DNA from: Planctomycetota bacterium
Lineage (GTDB): Bacteria; Planctomycetota; UBA1135; GCA-002686595
Assembly (NCBI GenBank): GCA_029259635.1
Contig: JAJDEU010000013.1
Coordinates: 620,001-684,000, forward strand
Direction of reading: 5' to 3'
DNA length: 64,000 bases
Both the position numbers and the translations under genes were made by a program. Shown piece after piece: positions 44,768 through 54,214 of this stretch (positions are counted from its first letter, which is position 1; every line of letters starts with the position of its first letter). The notes beneath the pieces were generated by a model. The model was not told the origin of the DNA. It was given only the letters and a program-made list of their open reading frames with translations, and made no database searches.

Positions 44768-45538
44768 TTAGCGACTGAAAAGAAAGTCGCTCTCTTTCGA
44801 CCAAGCCGCATACCGATATATCGGCAGCAGCTTCTCCAACTCCGACAACATGTGGTCGGGGAGCTCCGGACCGAATGCCATCTGGCGCGCGCCCGGAGGT
44901 GCGGGAAGTCGCTGTTCGATGGTCAGAGAATGTTCGCCAGGCACGTAATACGAGAGGAACTCCTCGAGACGCTCGGGCGTCAGGGAGCCGCACAACCACT
45001 CACCCTTCCAGTCGTGAAGTCGAAGTCGAAATCCAGGCAAGTCGTTCAAGAGCTTCAGCCAAGCATCAAGCCCGTCGTGCTTGATCCGGTTGAGCAGGTT
45101 CTGGCCGTCGTACCAGCCCTCCGAGCGCATAATGAAGCTAACCTCAAGGGCATCGGCTTCGACGGCAACGCACAGGTAAGCGTTGCGGTAGGCCGCATCG
45201 AGGTCCTTGGCGAGTTCGGCTCCGAGCACCGTTCGCAGTCGCTTCTTCTCGGTCTTGGCGCGACAGATATAGGCCCACAGACGCCGCACGCGCATGTGGT
45301 TGAAGACGGTCGGATTATGGAGACTCGTGCGCGACTCGAGCGCGACTCCTTCGGTGGTAAAGAGAGCTACGGCGCGCTTTCCGAGCGTGGCCAGCTTTCG
45401 CCGGGTGGCGAGCCGGCGATCATTGAACTGGGCGTCGCCGGAGCAAGCGTCGGAGAGCGCGTGGAAGTCGCCCTCCTCGAAGGCGAAAGCGCCGCTCAAA
45501 GCTCGCGCCTCTACATCTTTAGGTTTGGAAGCCGTCAT
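44768..45538 (-). CDS. Uncharacterised protein
   Basis: 256 residues, no signal peptide or membrane segment. I do not recognise the family. The sequence has a well-ordered character (VFNHMRVRRLWAYICRAKTEKKRLR, LCVAVEADALEVSFIMRSEGWYDGQNLLNRI, LRLHDWKGEWLCGSL) with aromatic-rich strands that suggest a compact alpha/beta fold. It stands alone, divergent from the kinase gene. Judged a real gene because the frame is long, free of the Arg/Ser-rich bias of shadow frames, and flanked by gene-sized gaps. Confidence 0.65.
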   Translation of the reverse strand: MTASKPKDVEARALSGAFAFEEGDFHALSDACSGDAQFNDRRLATRRKLATLGKRAVALFTTEGVALESRTSLHNPTVFNHMRVRRLWAYICRAKTEKKRLRTVLGAELAKDLDAAYRNAYLCVAVEADALEVSFIMRSEGWYDGQNLLNRIKHDGLDAWLKLLNDLPGFRLRLHDWKGEWLCGSLTPERLEEFLSYYVPGEHSLTIEQRLPAPPGARQMAFGPELPDHMLSELEKLLPIYRYAAWSKESDFLFSR

Positions 45539-45779
45539 CGGCGCATTGTTGCCGCTACCCCTGCTCCGGAGCTAGCAGTCCGTTGTGAAAGTGCTTTGGT
45601 TCATGAGGGGCGGAATTCTGGTCAGGTTGGTGACCGGAAACGCAACCGAATCCGCAGATTCGGGGAGTTTTTCGGGTGCCGACATGGCCTGAAGGACGCC
45701 GTTCATGGAGCGAATGACTTTTATCACGGGCTGCTAGTAGAATGCTCCCGCCCCAACTGCAATCGATGAGCTGCGCACC

Positions 45780-47915
45780 ATGAATACGCGGACAACGACA
45801 GGGGCCCTAGAGGCCATGCGTTTCGCGCACTTCAATTTTGATCCGGCGTCCGATCGCTTGGGGGAAGGTCCCCAATGCGAGGTTTTTCGTGCTGTGGATT
45901 CGCGCCTCAACCGAACCGTCGCTCTGAAGATCTTGCGGCCGCACGTGGAGTTCGACCCCTCCGCCGTCGAGCGCTTCGAGCGCGAAGCTCGCCACACCAG
46001 CTCGCTCGCCCACCCGAACATCGCGACCGTCTTCGAGTATGGGCAAGAGCGCGGGACCTCCTTCATCGCGATGGAGTTCCTCGAGGGCCGAACCCTCGAC
46101 AAGATCGTCAAAGATCGGGTGCTCACCTTCTCCGAGGGCATTCGCGTCGGATTGCAAGTGACCGCGGCGCTCGATTTGGTTCACCGCCACGGCCTGATCC
46201 ATCGCGATTTGAAGCCCGGGAACGTGATGCTCCAGGTCGACGGCGCCGTCAAGTTGCTCGACTTTGGAATCTGCCGCAGCAAGGAAGAGCCGACGCTCAC
46301 CCAAGACGGAATGCTCGTGGGAACGGTGCTCTACATGTCGCCGGAGCAGGTGCAAGGCGGCGACCTCAAGCCGGCCTCCGACATCTTCGCGCTGGGCTCG
46401 GTGATGTATCACGCGATAACCGGTGAGCTCGCCTTCCCGGGCAAGTCCTTCCCGGAAGTCTGCATGGCCATCCTCGCCTGCGAACCGAAGCCGCCCTCCG
46501 AGGCGCGCGACGGATTCCCGCCGCTTCTGGAAGAGTTCCTCGTCAAGTGCATGCACAGCGATCCGGACGAGCGCTACCCCGACGCGGCCGCAGCGCACGG
46601 TGCCCTGCTCGCCATCGCCGACTCCATCCAACTTCAGAACCGCGGTCCGCAGATCAAGGCGACCCTTCGCGGATCGATGCTGATTCCCCCGCTCGAAGTC
46701 AACGGAGGCGGCGAGCAGGTTCAGCTGTTCGCGCGAGCCCTTCGCAAAGACCTGGAGAGAGAGCTGGATCGCTCCACTGGGCTCGAAGTGGACCTGATCG
46801 ACGGGGATTATCCCGCTGAGAGCGCTGGAGCCTTCGTGCTCGAGGGCTCACTCGAACACACGGGTGCCCGCGGAATCGTCAAATTCCAGGTCGGGCGCCT
46901 CAACGACGAGGACCGCATCTCCTCGATGTTCGCCGATGAGTTCGAGCACGAGGACGAAGATGAGTGGGGTCTTCAGGCTCAGCTCGTTGGCTCGATGGCG
47001 CGCGCCATCCGCAGCCAGCTGAACAAAATCGCGCTCAATCCAGAGATGGAAAAACCGCGCGATCCCGAGCTGGCCTGCAAGCTCGCGCACCAGGCCCACG
47101 CCACGCTTCACTGCGGCACCAGCCGCAAGTTGATGGCCGCGATCAGCACCTTCCGTCGCTCGCTCGAAGCCGACTCGACCTGCGCACTGTCGCTCGCCGG
47201 AATGGCCGAAGCTCTGGTCTTCAAGTTCCTGTACTTCGACGGGGACCGCACTTTCATCGACGAGTCCCGCGAGTTCGCGCGTCGCGCTCTCTCGCACGAC
47301 TCGCAGTGCGCCGAAGCCCACACCTCACTTGGCTTCGCGCACCACATGACCGGGCACGACGAGGACGCCATGCGCGAGTACCGCCTGGCGATTCAGATCG
47401 ATAACAACGAGTTCATGTCCCACCGGCTGCTCGGCGCTCTGCTTGCGCGTGAAGGCAATTTCAAAGCCGCTTCGCCGCTCCTGCGCCGCGCCATCGCTCT
47501 GCGACCGACCCACATCGGCTCCTACGATCACCTCTATACCGTCCTGCGTCACCTCGACCGGTACGAAGAAGCGCTCGAAGTTGCCGACCAGGGCATCGCG
47601 ATCGCACGCGATCGGGTGCATCGGGTCGAGAGCGATCAGGAGGCGCGCACCCACGCCGCCATGTTGCTCGCCCGCCTGGGCATGGCCAGCGAGGCCCGAG
47701 CCGAGGTCGCCAAAGCGGTCGAGCTCTCGCCCAAGGACGGCTACACCCTTTTCCACTGCGGCTGTGCCCTCTCCATCCTGGGCGACTCCGAGGGCGCTCT
47801 TCCGCTCATCAAATCCGCCCTGCTCCGAGGCTACTACCTGCGTAGCGAGCTCTCGGGCAACACCGATCTCGACAACCTGCGGGGCATGCCCGGCTTCCAA
47901 GCTCTCATCGGTTAA
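45780..47915 (+). CDS. Ser/Thr protein kinase with C-terminal TPR-like repeats
   Basis: 711 residues. The kinase domain (about 20-290) has the ATP lysine in VALKIL (Lys50), HRDLKPGN with catalytic Asp143, DFG Asp161, and GTVLYMSPEQ in the activation segment. A middle region (about 300-400) resembles the non-catalytic segment of bacterial kinases that act with adenylate-cyclase-like or TolB-like modules. From about 430 on there are helical TPR-like repeats (CAEAHTSLGFAHHMTGHDEDAMREY and similar). No membrane helix, so it is cytosolic, unlike most PknB-type receptors. The TPR part probably binds partner proteins. A terminator-like hairpin follows the gene. Confidence 0.92.
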   Translation: MNTRTTTGALEAMRFAHFNFDPASDRLGEGPQCEVFRAVDSRLNRTVALKILRPHVEFDPSAVERFEREARHTSSLAHPNIATVFEYGQERGTSFIAMEFLEGRTLDKIVKDRVLTFSEGIRVGLQVTAALDLVHRHGLIHRDLKPGNVMLQVDGAVKLLDFGICRSKEEPTLTQDGMLVGTVLYMSPEQVQGGDLKPASDIFALGSVMYHAITGELAFPGKSFPEVCMAILACEPKPPSEARDGFPPLLEEFLVKCMHSDPDERYPDAAAAHGALLAIADSIQLQNRGPQIKATLRGSMLIPPLEVNGGGEQVQLFARALRKDLERELDRSTGLEVDLIDGDYPAESAGAFVLEGSLEHTGARGIVKFQVGRLNDEDRISSMFADEFEHEDEDEWGLQAQLVGSMARAIRSQLNKIALNPEMEKPRDPELACKLAHQAHATLHCGTSRKLMAAISTFRRSLEADSTCALSLAGMAEALVFKFLYFDGDRTFIDESREFARRALSHDSQCAEAHTSLGFAHHMTGHDEDAMREYRLAIQIDNNEFMSHRLLGALLAREGNFKAASPLLRRAIALRPTHIGSYDHLYTVLRHLDRYEEALEVADQGIAIARDRVHRVESDQEARTHAAMLLARLGMASEARAEVAKAVELSPKDGYTLFHCGCALSILGDSEGALPLIKSALLRGYYLRSELSGNTDLDNLRGMPGFQALIG

Positions 47916-47929
47916 TCGTCTCCGACTCG

Positions 47930-47960
47930 AAAACCTCACGCCAACGTCAGGTTTTGTTAG
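47930..47960 (+). terminator. Probable intrinsic terminator after the kinase gene
   Basis: AAAACCT-C-ACG-CCAA-CGT-C-AGGTTTT forms a 10-bp stem with one C/C mismatch and a 4-base loop, and the right arm ends in TTTT followed by GTTAG. It starts 15 bases after the kinase stop. Stem strength is modest. Confidence 0.5.
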
Positions 47961-48050
47961 GATCCGGGCTCTGAATCCGACACGACACCCTCTCACCGGG
48001 CTAGGATTCAGCAAAGGCCCACGCACCCTCCACAATCGCAAGCTGACACC

Positions 48051-49604
48051 ATGAAGGTCCTCCATATCACGCGCATGCTCCCGCAGGAGATGCTCGGTCC
48101 CATGTATCTGAGCCGTTCTCTCAAGGACGCCGGACATGAAATGGAGTGCTTAGTGCTGCCTGATCCGCGCTGGCTGTCCAAGATCCGAGAGTTCAAGCCG
48201 GACATCATCACCTGGTCGTTGATGACTGGAAGTCACAACCAGATCTTCGACGTCAACCGCCTGCTCAAATCGAAGTTCGACTTCTTTTCGATCATGGGTG
48301 GACCGCACGTGACCTTCGTTCCCGACTGCGTCACGGATCCGGCGATCGATGCGCTGTGTATCGGCGAAGGTGAGGGAGCGATCGTCGAGCTGGCCGATCG
48401 CCTTGAAGCTGGTGAGGATTGGCACGACGTCCAGAACATGTGCTACGCCGACGACAAGGGCGGGTTCATCAAGAATCCGTTGCGTCCGCTCGTCGACGAT
48501 CTCGACGCACTCGGTTTTCCGGACCGTTCGATGCTGTACGAAGCCGCCTCGATCTATCGCGACAGTCCGCGCAAGGTCGTCGTTACGCAACGCGGTTGCC
48601 CGATGCTGTGCTCCTTCTGCTTCCACCACGCTTGGAAGAAGAAGATCTACGGAGCACGCAACAACAAGTACGTTCGCAAGCGCACCGTCAGCCACGTGAT
48701 CGACGAGGTCAACGACATCCGGTCGAAGTACCCGCTCGACTTCGTGCACTTCCTCGACGACATCTTCAACCTGCGCAGCGACTGGCTCGAGGAGTTCTCC
48801 GAGCGCTGGCCGAAAGAGGTGGGTTTGCCCTTCGACGTCATTCTCATGGCGAACATGACGAAGGAAGAGCACATCGTCCAACTGAAGAAGGCCGGCTGTG
48901 TCTACGCACGCATCGCTTTCGAGGCTGCCAACGACTACATCCGCAACGCCATCTTCCGCAAGAACACGGATCGCCAGCAGCTGATCGACGCCTCGCGTTG
49001 GATCAAGGAGCAGGGCATTCGCCTCGGCTCGCTCAACATGCTCGGCGGCCCCGGCGGCACGCTGGAGGACGACATCGACACGATTCGCCTCAATATCGAG
49101 TGCGGCGTCGATCACCCCTTGTGCTCGATTGTTCAGCCCTATCCGGAGTTCGAGCTCAACGACATCACCAAGAACCTCGGCATAGCGGTCGCCAATACCG
49201 ACGACTTCCCGGCCAACTTCAACCGTGAGTCGAGCATCATCGTCGACGAGAAACAGTCGATCGAGAACCTGCACAAGTGGTTCCCGATTCTCGTTCGCTT
49301 CCCGAAGCTCTTGCCCGTCGCGCGCCGCACGATGGGTTCGAAGCTCTTGTCGAAGCCTCTGCTCTGGATGTACATGCTGTGGTCCGAGTGGCTCGTGACC
49401 GAGCAGAACCAGATGTACCAAAAGGCTCAGGGTCTCAACGGCTTCAAGCACTGGGGACCCTGGGACTTTTCCAAGCGCGTCGTCACCAAGGGCACCATGC
49501 GGATCATCGGCACCGTCGGCGGCAAGGTCGTCTCGAGGCTGGCTCAGCGCACGCAGACCAAACTGCAGATGGGCGATGAGCGCGTCGTCGCTCACATGGA
49601 TTGA
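48051..49604 (+). CDS. B12-binding-domain radical SAM protein
   Basis: 517 residues. The N-terminal part (to about 150) follows the B12-binding fold seen in radical SAM proteins of this kind: DIITWSLMTGS, IMGGPHVTFVP and CIGEGEGAIVELADRL. The radical SAM core has the cluster motif CPMLCSFC (Cys183, Cys187, Cys190), EVNDIRSKYPLDFVHFLDDIF and RIAFEAAND. The C-terminal 150 residues are helical and hydrophobic. Family members include methyltransferases and cyclases such as those for hopanoids and bacteriochlorophyll; the substrate here cannot be told. It precedes a sulfatase-like gene with a strong hairpin between. Confidence 0.88.
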   Translation: MKVLHITRMLPQEMLGPMYLSRSLKDAGHEMECLVLPDPRWLSKIREFKPDIITWSLMTGSHNQIFDVNRLLKSKFDFFSIMGGPHVTFVPDCVTDPAIDALCIGEGEGAIVELADRLEAGEDWHDVQNMCYADDKGGFIKNPLRPLVDDLDALGFPDRSMLYEAASIYRDSPRKVVVTQRGCPMLCSFCFHHAWKKKIYGARNNKYVRKRTVSHVIDEVNDIRSKYPLDFVHFLDDIFNLRSDWLEEFSERWPKEVGLPFDVILMANMTKEEHIVQLKKAGCVYARIAFEAANDYIRNAIFRKNTDRQQLIDASRWIKEQGIRLGSLNMLGGPGGTLEDDIDTIRLNIECGVDHPLCSIVQPYPEFELNDITKNLGIAVANTDDFPANFNRESSIIVDEKQSIENLHKWFPILVRFPKLLPVARRTMGSKLLSKPLLWMYMLWSEWLVTEQNQMYQKAQGLNGFKHWGPWDFSKRVVTKGTMRIIGTVGGKVVSRLAQRTQTKLQMGDERVVAHMD

Positions 49605-49628
49605 GTTCACGCTCACGATCAAACTCAA

Positions 49629-49669
49629 AGCAGCCGAGCCCCGTTCGCAATGAAGGGGGCTCGGCTGCT
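49629..49669. terminator. Strong inverted repeat between radical SAM and sulfatase-like genes
   Basis: AGCAGCCGAGCCCC (49629-49642) and GGGGCTCGGCTGCT (49656-49669) form a perfect 14-bp stem with a 13-base loop. It begins 25 bases after the radical SAM stop and ends 12 bases before the next ATG. No T-run follows on the plus strand; on the minus strand TTTGAGTTTG follows. It could terminate transcription, attenuate the downstream gene, or protect the 3' end of the upstream message. Confidence 0.6.
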
Positions 49670-49681
49670 AACTTGTCCGGC

Positions 49682-51109
49682 ATGAACTCCGCTTCCCTTC
49701 GGCTCGCAGCGCTCGCCCTCGCTCTGACGCTTGCCGCTTGTGGTGCGCGCGAAGCCGACACTGCGCGACCGCGCAACGTCGTGCTGTTCATCGTCGACAC
49801 ACTGCGAGCTGATCGGCTCGGATGTTACGGGTACGAGCGCAACACGAGCCCGACGATCGATCGCTTGGCGGAAGTGGGCACGCTCTACGAGCGCAACTAC
49901 GCGCAGGGCTACTGGACGGTGCCCTCGATGATTTCGCTGATGAGTGGGCTGTACGTCACCGAGAACGAAACGGCGCTCACGGCCGAAGTGCCAACGCTGT
50001 GCGAGAGTCTGCAGAAAGCCGGCATCACGACGGCGGCCTTCGTCGGTAATCGAGTGCTCACCAAGAGCCGTGGTTTCGAGCGCGGGCTCGATCACTTTGA
50101 AGGTCCCGATCCGAGCGGACGCGCCGTGACTTTGGTCAACAAGTTCGCGAAGTGGTGCGCGGGAAGAACGAAAGAGCTCGAGCGCGGCGAGCGCTTCTTC
50201 GCGTGGATCCAGCCCTTCGACCCACACGAGCCCTACCGCCCGAAGCCCGAGTTTCGCGTGTTCTCCGGGCCGAGGCCTGGCGAAGAGGCCTTGCACGAAT
50301 TGTGGGAGCGCGAAGCCGAGCGCCTGCGCGAGATCGATCCGGAAGGTGAGCACGCGACCTATGACGAGGCGCTCGCCGACATTCGCGAGGAGACCAACCT
50401 GTACGACGGCGAGGTGCTCGCCGTGGACGCGGGCATGCGACGCCTGATCGAGGTCTTGCGTGCCATCGGTGAGCTGGATCGCACCCTGATCATCCTCGCC
50501 GCCGATCACGGCGAGACCCACTGCGAACATCCCGACTACCCGCAGAGGGTGACCGGGCGCCTGCGGCACAAGGGCCAGCTCGATCGCGGTGTCCGAGACC
50601 TGCTGCTCGCCGGCCACAGCGGCTTTCGCGACGACGTCTGGCGCACGCCGCTCGTCATGGTCGGTCCGGGTGTCGCCGCCGGCGTTCGCAAGGATCACCT
50701 GACCGCGAACCTCGATCTCTACCCGACGATTCTCGAAGTGTTCGACGTCCCCGCTCCGCGCCACCTCGCTGGTCGCAGCCTGTGGGGCAATCGAGATCCC
50801 GGCTACGAGCGCGTCTTCGGACACAGCTTTGACTCGAAAGCCGTGATCAGCGGTGCCGGCTTCAAACTGATCGAGCACAACTTCGCTCACTTAGAGCTCG
50901 AAGCCGATGGCCCTCGACCCGTCGAGCTCTTTCGACCGACGACCGACCCGCGGGAAGTCGTCGACTTCGCCGAAAAGTCGATCGAGACGGTCGATGATTT
51001 GCGCGAGTGGATCCACGCCTGGCGAAAAGAACACGAGCGCGAGATCATCTCCGAGACAAGCAAAGAAGAGCGCGAGACGCTGCGAGAGCTCGGTTATATG
51101 GGCTACTAG
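49682..51109 (+). CDS. Sulfatase-like lipoprotein, Thr at the nucleophile position
   Basis: 475 residues from the ATG at 49682, which gives a signal with lipobox LTLAAC (Cys20); the longer frame (49601) would run through the inverted repeat. RNVVLFIVDTLRADRL (metal Asp39), LAADHGETH and the closing LRELGYMGY show the alkaline phosphatase/sulfatase fold. The formylglycine site reads T-V-P-S-M (Thr79) in place of C-x-P-S-R. Same length and same substitution as the protein at 674-2098, so the two are members of one subfamily. Likely membrane-anchored in the periplasm; may act on phosphate- or sulfate-bearing glycans or lipids. Confidence 0.86.
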   Translation: MNSASLRLAALALALTLAACGAREADTARPRNVVLFIVDTLRADRLGCYGYERNTSPTIDRLAEVGTLYERNYAQGYWTVPSMISLMSGLYVTENETALTAEVPTLCESLQKAGITTAAFVGNRVLTKSRGFERGLDHFEGPDPSGRAVTLVNKFAKWCAGRTKELERGERFFAWIQPFDPHEPYRPKPEFRVFSGPRPGEEALHELWEREAERLREIDPEGEHATYDEALADIREETNLYDGEVLAVDAGMRRLIEVLRAIGELDRTLIILAADHGETHCEHPDYPQRVTGRLRHKGQLDRGVRDLLLAGHSGFRDDVWRTPLVMVGPGVAAGVRKDHLTANLDLYPTILEVFDVPAPRHLAGRSLWGNRDPGYERVFGHSFDSKAVISGAGFKLIEHNFAHLELEADGPRPVELFRPTTDPREVVDFAEKSIETVDDLREWIHAWRKEHEREIISETSKEERETLRELGYMGY

Positions 51110-51232
51110 TGCCACGAACGAAGTCGAGCTGTGCCTCCGAGTGGCTCCTCCTTTGCGAATTCGGCCTTCATTCAGCGCTTCCCTCACTCTCGCAACTTCG
51201 CCCGCGTCGATCCGCTCGCTAGACTTTTCCCG

Positions 51233-52048
51233 ATGGAACGCCCGCTGGTAATCTTCGATACCGAGACCGCGACGCAGCACGGCCCGCCGCATCTCCTCGA
51301 AGTGGGCGCGGTTCGAGTCGTCCATCACGAGATCGTGGACCACTTCGCATCGCTCGTCTTGCCCGCGGTGACCATCGAGCCGGAGACGCAAGAGGTGCAC
51401 GGCATCACCGATGAGATGACGCGCGCGGCGCCCGACGTCCCGACCGTCCTCACCGAATTTTTCGAGTGGCTCGGGGACGATTGGTTGGTCGCGCACGACG
51501 CACCACAGGACGCGCATGTGCTCGGCTTCGAGTGTGCGCGGCACGGCCTGCGCGCGCCGACCCAGCCGATCCTCGACACCCTCGCCATCTCCAAACGCGT
51601 CATCCCCGAGTCGCCCGACCACTCGCTCGAGAGCTTGATCCAGTACCTCGGCTTCGAGCACGACGAATTGCATCGGGCCCTCGCGGACGCCGTCTCCTGC
51701 TGGAAGGTCCTCGAGGAGTGCCTCGAGCGCGAAGGCGAGAGCGTCGATGGCGACCCCACCTTCGAGACGCTGCTCACCAAGAGTCGCCGGTTCGCAACGA
51801 TCGCCAGCGCGAGTCCGACCCATCCGCGCCTCCCGCGCCGCTTGCGTCCGCTCGAGACCTCGGCCAAAGATGGCGCCCAGGTCGTCCTTCACTACGGCGA
51901 CAAGGACCAGCACCCCATCCCGCTACCGGTCTTCCCCCGTCTGATTTACAAGCTCCGCGAGCGCGGCTACCTCGAGGGCGAGTGCGTGAACGCCGGGATC
52001 CTGAAGACCTATCGGCTGGATCGCATCCAGCGCGTCACTGTCACTTAG
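51233..52048 (+). CDS. DEDDh 3'-5' exonuclease (DnaQ/ExoX-like) with an extra C-terminal module
   Basis: 271 residues from the ATG at 51233. The exonuclease domain (1 to about 170) has Exo I IFDTETA (Asp9, Glu11), Exo II LVAHDAPQDAHVL and Exo III HRALADA, so it is a DEDDh-type enzyme. The last 70 residues (VVLHYGDKDQHPIPLPVF ... GILKTYRLDRIQRV) end in a form like that of WYL domains, which bind single-stranded DNA or nucleotide ligands; this part is a tentative call. Probably a repair or proofreading-type exonuclease. Convergent with the cytochrome gene. Confidence 0.85.
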   Translation: MERPLVIFDTETATQHGPPHLLEVGAVRVVHHEIVDHFASLVLPAVTIEPETQEVHGITDEMTRAAPDVPTVLTEFFEWLGDDWLVAHDAPQDAHVLGFECARHGLRAPTQPILDTLAISKRVIPESPDHSLESLIQYLGFEHDELHRALADAVSCWKVLEECLEREGESVDGDPTFETLLTKSRRFATIASASPTHPRLPRRLRPLETSAKDGAQVVLHYGDKDQHPIPLPVFPRLIYKLRERGYLEGECVNAGILKTYRLDRIQRVTVT

Positions 52049-52069
52049 CTGTCCAAAAACCGGGGTGAG

Positions 52070-53764
52070 TTAGTCGCTCCAGGCTGACCGAGCGAGAACT
52101 TCGGGAGACCGATCTGCTTGCTCGTACATCGTGCGGAACTTGTCGATCTCCGGAGTTCTCCACTTCAGGATCTCGGCGGCCCAGCGCGCTCCTAGAGGCT
52201 GATAGAGCAGCGCGGCTTCGATGCGAAGCGGGCCAGCACCTTCCACGTCCAACGCGTAGTTCACGATGTCTTCGCCTGCGCGGAAGCTCTTGTCGCCATC
52301 CACTCCGACCGCTGCTGTGCGCTCGGCGCCCGGAAAATCCGCGCTCCATCCTTTGGGCAACAATCGGTCGTCGACGAGCCAGGACGCTCCACGCAAGAGC
52401 GTATGCGTCGGCTCGCCGTCACTGTCCGCCATGACCGCTTCATAGGTAGCAACCTCATTCGAGCTTTGCACCAGGTCGCGGTGAGGCTCCGTCGGTCCAC
52501 CCACCGCCTCCGATGCGATCGGCTCGCCGTTCAAGCCGACGATTCGTCCACTGGAGTCGGCTCGGCCGGATGCAAACAGGATCTCGTCGTCCGCATCGCG
52601 AACAATGACGCGCAACCACGCGCGGCGTGTGGGATGAGCGGTCGGAAGCTTGTGCCCAGTCAGGTTCTCGACGTGCACCTGAAAAGCGAGCTGATCCCCT
52701 TGGCGATCGACCTTCTGGATCGCGACTTTCGCCGACCGGTTCTCAAGCTGGTCTCGCGTCGCATCGAGTGTTGCCTGAAGCGCCGATCTCGATGCCGTCA
52801 CCCCCAGCTCTTCCGAAAAATCGCGGAGTAGAGCCAGTACGAGCGTATTGCCGCCAACGAAGACGTGCCGCCCGAACGGCTCGCGGGGGCGAATCGGCGG
52901 GAAGTCGCGCCCTCCGGGGTTTCTCGCGATCCGCGTTTTGATTACGCGTCCATCCGCGTCGGTGGTCGGTGCGTGGCAGCTCTGACAACTAGCCGCTAAC
53001 GGGCCAGACGACTCGCCTTCGACCCGATAGTCCGAGTTGAGCCATTCGAGATAGGGCGCCTGTTCGAGCAAGCGCTGACCGACTTCGTGTCCCTCGGCGT
53101 CGAGCGCTTCGGTCTCGAGCGTGTGACAACTTCCGCACATCGCGGAGTCGAGAATTTGCGCTCCATAGGTCGGAGTAAAGGCCGTGTGGTGTCGCATCGG
53201 CATGGTGAACGGAGACGCGTGAGGACCGAAGAGCCGGCGCTCGCGATCCAATTGGTAGCCCGCCGCAAAGCTCGCTTCCGTGCCGAGCCCATCCGGCGTG
53301 ATACCGTGACAGATCGTGCACGAAACCCCATCGCGCGCGAGCTGGCCGATCTCCGCTCCGCAGTCGAGGATGTGCATCATCGACCCCGTGTCGTGATCGT
53401 CATAGCCCAGGTTGTGAGCCATCGGCGCGTGACAGCTGAGGCACTTCTTCTCGATGTCCTCGCGCCGTGAAGGAGTCGCTTGTATCTCGGCGGAGACGGC
53501 CGCGCGCCAGAGCGGATCCCGCGCCGAGTTCGCCATCATCGATCCTTGCCACAAGTCGAATGGAGCAATGCCTCGCTCGCTCTCATCCCGCATAGCCGTC
53601 GCTCCCGTCGCATTCGAATGGCACATCGCGCACGTATTGGAGTGCTGGACGGTCACCGTTCGTTCTTCTTCACCCGGCTCATCTTCCGACAAGTAGACCG
53701 AATGGAGCGACGCGACTGCGGAGACAAGAACAAAGCTGAGTCTGAGATTCTTCATAGGTTGCAT
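52070..53764 (-). CDS. Pentahaem c-type cytochrome
   Basis: 564 residues with a short signal-like N-terminus (KNLRLSFVLVSAVASL); translation may begin at the Met at 53755. Five CxxCH haem motifs are visible at residues 45-49, 108-112, 149-153, 210-214 and 260-264. The C-terminal half (from about 300) has no haem motif but contains HVENLTGHKLPTAHPTRRAW, a beta-rich segment common in large multihaem proteins of uncertain role. Secreted or periplasmic electron carrier or oxidoreductase. It lies alone, divergent from typA. Confidence 0.88.
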   Translation of the reverse strand: MQPMKNLRLSFVLVSAVASLHSVYLSEDEPGEEERTVTVQHSNTCAMCHSNATGATAMRDESERGIAPFDLWQGSMMANSARDPLWRAAVSAEIQATPSRREDIEKKCLSCHAPMAHNLGYDDHDTGSMMHILDCGAEIGQLARDGVSCTICHGITPDGLGTEASFAAGYQLDRERRLFGPHASPFTMPMRHHTAFTPTYGAQILDSAMCGSCHTLETEALDAEGHEVGQRLLEQAPYLEWLNSDYRVEGESSGPLAASCQSCHAPTTDADGRVIKTRIARNPGGRDFPPIRPREPFGRHVFVGGNTLVLALLRDFSEELGVTASRSALQATLDATRDQLENRSAKVAIQKVDRQGDQLAFQVHVENLTGHKLPTAHPTRRAWLRVIVRDADDEILFASGRADSSGRIVGLNGEPIASEAVGGPTEPHRDLVQSSNEVATYEAVMADSDGEPTHTLLRGASWLVDDRLLPKGWSADFPGAERTAAVGVDGDKSFRAGEDIVNYALDVEGAGPLRIEAALLYQPLGARWAAEILKWRTPEIDKFRTMYEQADRSPEVLARSAWSD

Positions 53765-54214
53765 GCTTCCCTGCTTGGAGCCCGGTTGACCGTCTTCGAT
53801 TCATAAATCCCGCCTCCAAGTCGGAAAAGACTCCTCGAGTCCGAAGATGTTCGAGCCCGCCTACGCAAGGCCCCGTAGCCGGCAGACCTGCCGAGCTGCG
53901 CGACGACGAAGCGCGCGATCGGGGCCTTCCCCGTTTCCCACAGCTCTCACCCGCGGACCCTCCGTCGCCGTGCGTTCGCCCCGCAGCATCGAACTCGGAG
54001 GGGCGCCGGAGATTCGCCCAGCGCTTGGATCGAGCCCCCGGCCAGCTCAGCCGGGCTCTCCCCTCGCCGCATGACCGCTCTCCATCGAAGCCCGCCCAAC
54101 CGAGGCCAGCGCGAGGCTCCGGTCGAATTCGAAACAAAATCCCGGGCAAGAGTCAGGACGCCGGGAACGAAATCGGATTAGTATGCGCGGTTCCAATCCC
54201 CCGAACGAACTCCG
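53765..54214. promoter_or_regulatory. Divergent intergenic region between the cytochrome and typA genes
   Basis: 450 bases without a convincing gene. It must contain promoters for the cytochrome gene and typA. A GC-rich imperfect hairpin (GAGCCC..GGC with GCCGGGCTC, loop of 7, two-base bulge) lies at 54032-54058. Open frames across it are antisense or show only Arg/Pro/Ser-rich shadow composition. Confidence 0.4.

Noticed and set aside
48150-49628. 492-codon minus-strand open frame opposite the radical SAM gene
   Set aside because: Shadow frame; the plus strand has the CxxxCxxC cluster motif and normal protein composition.
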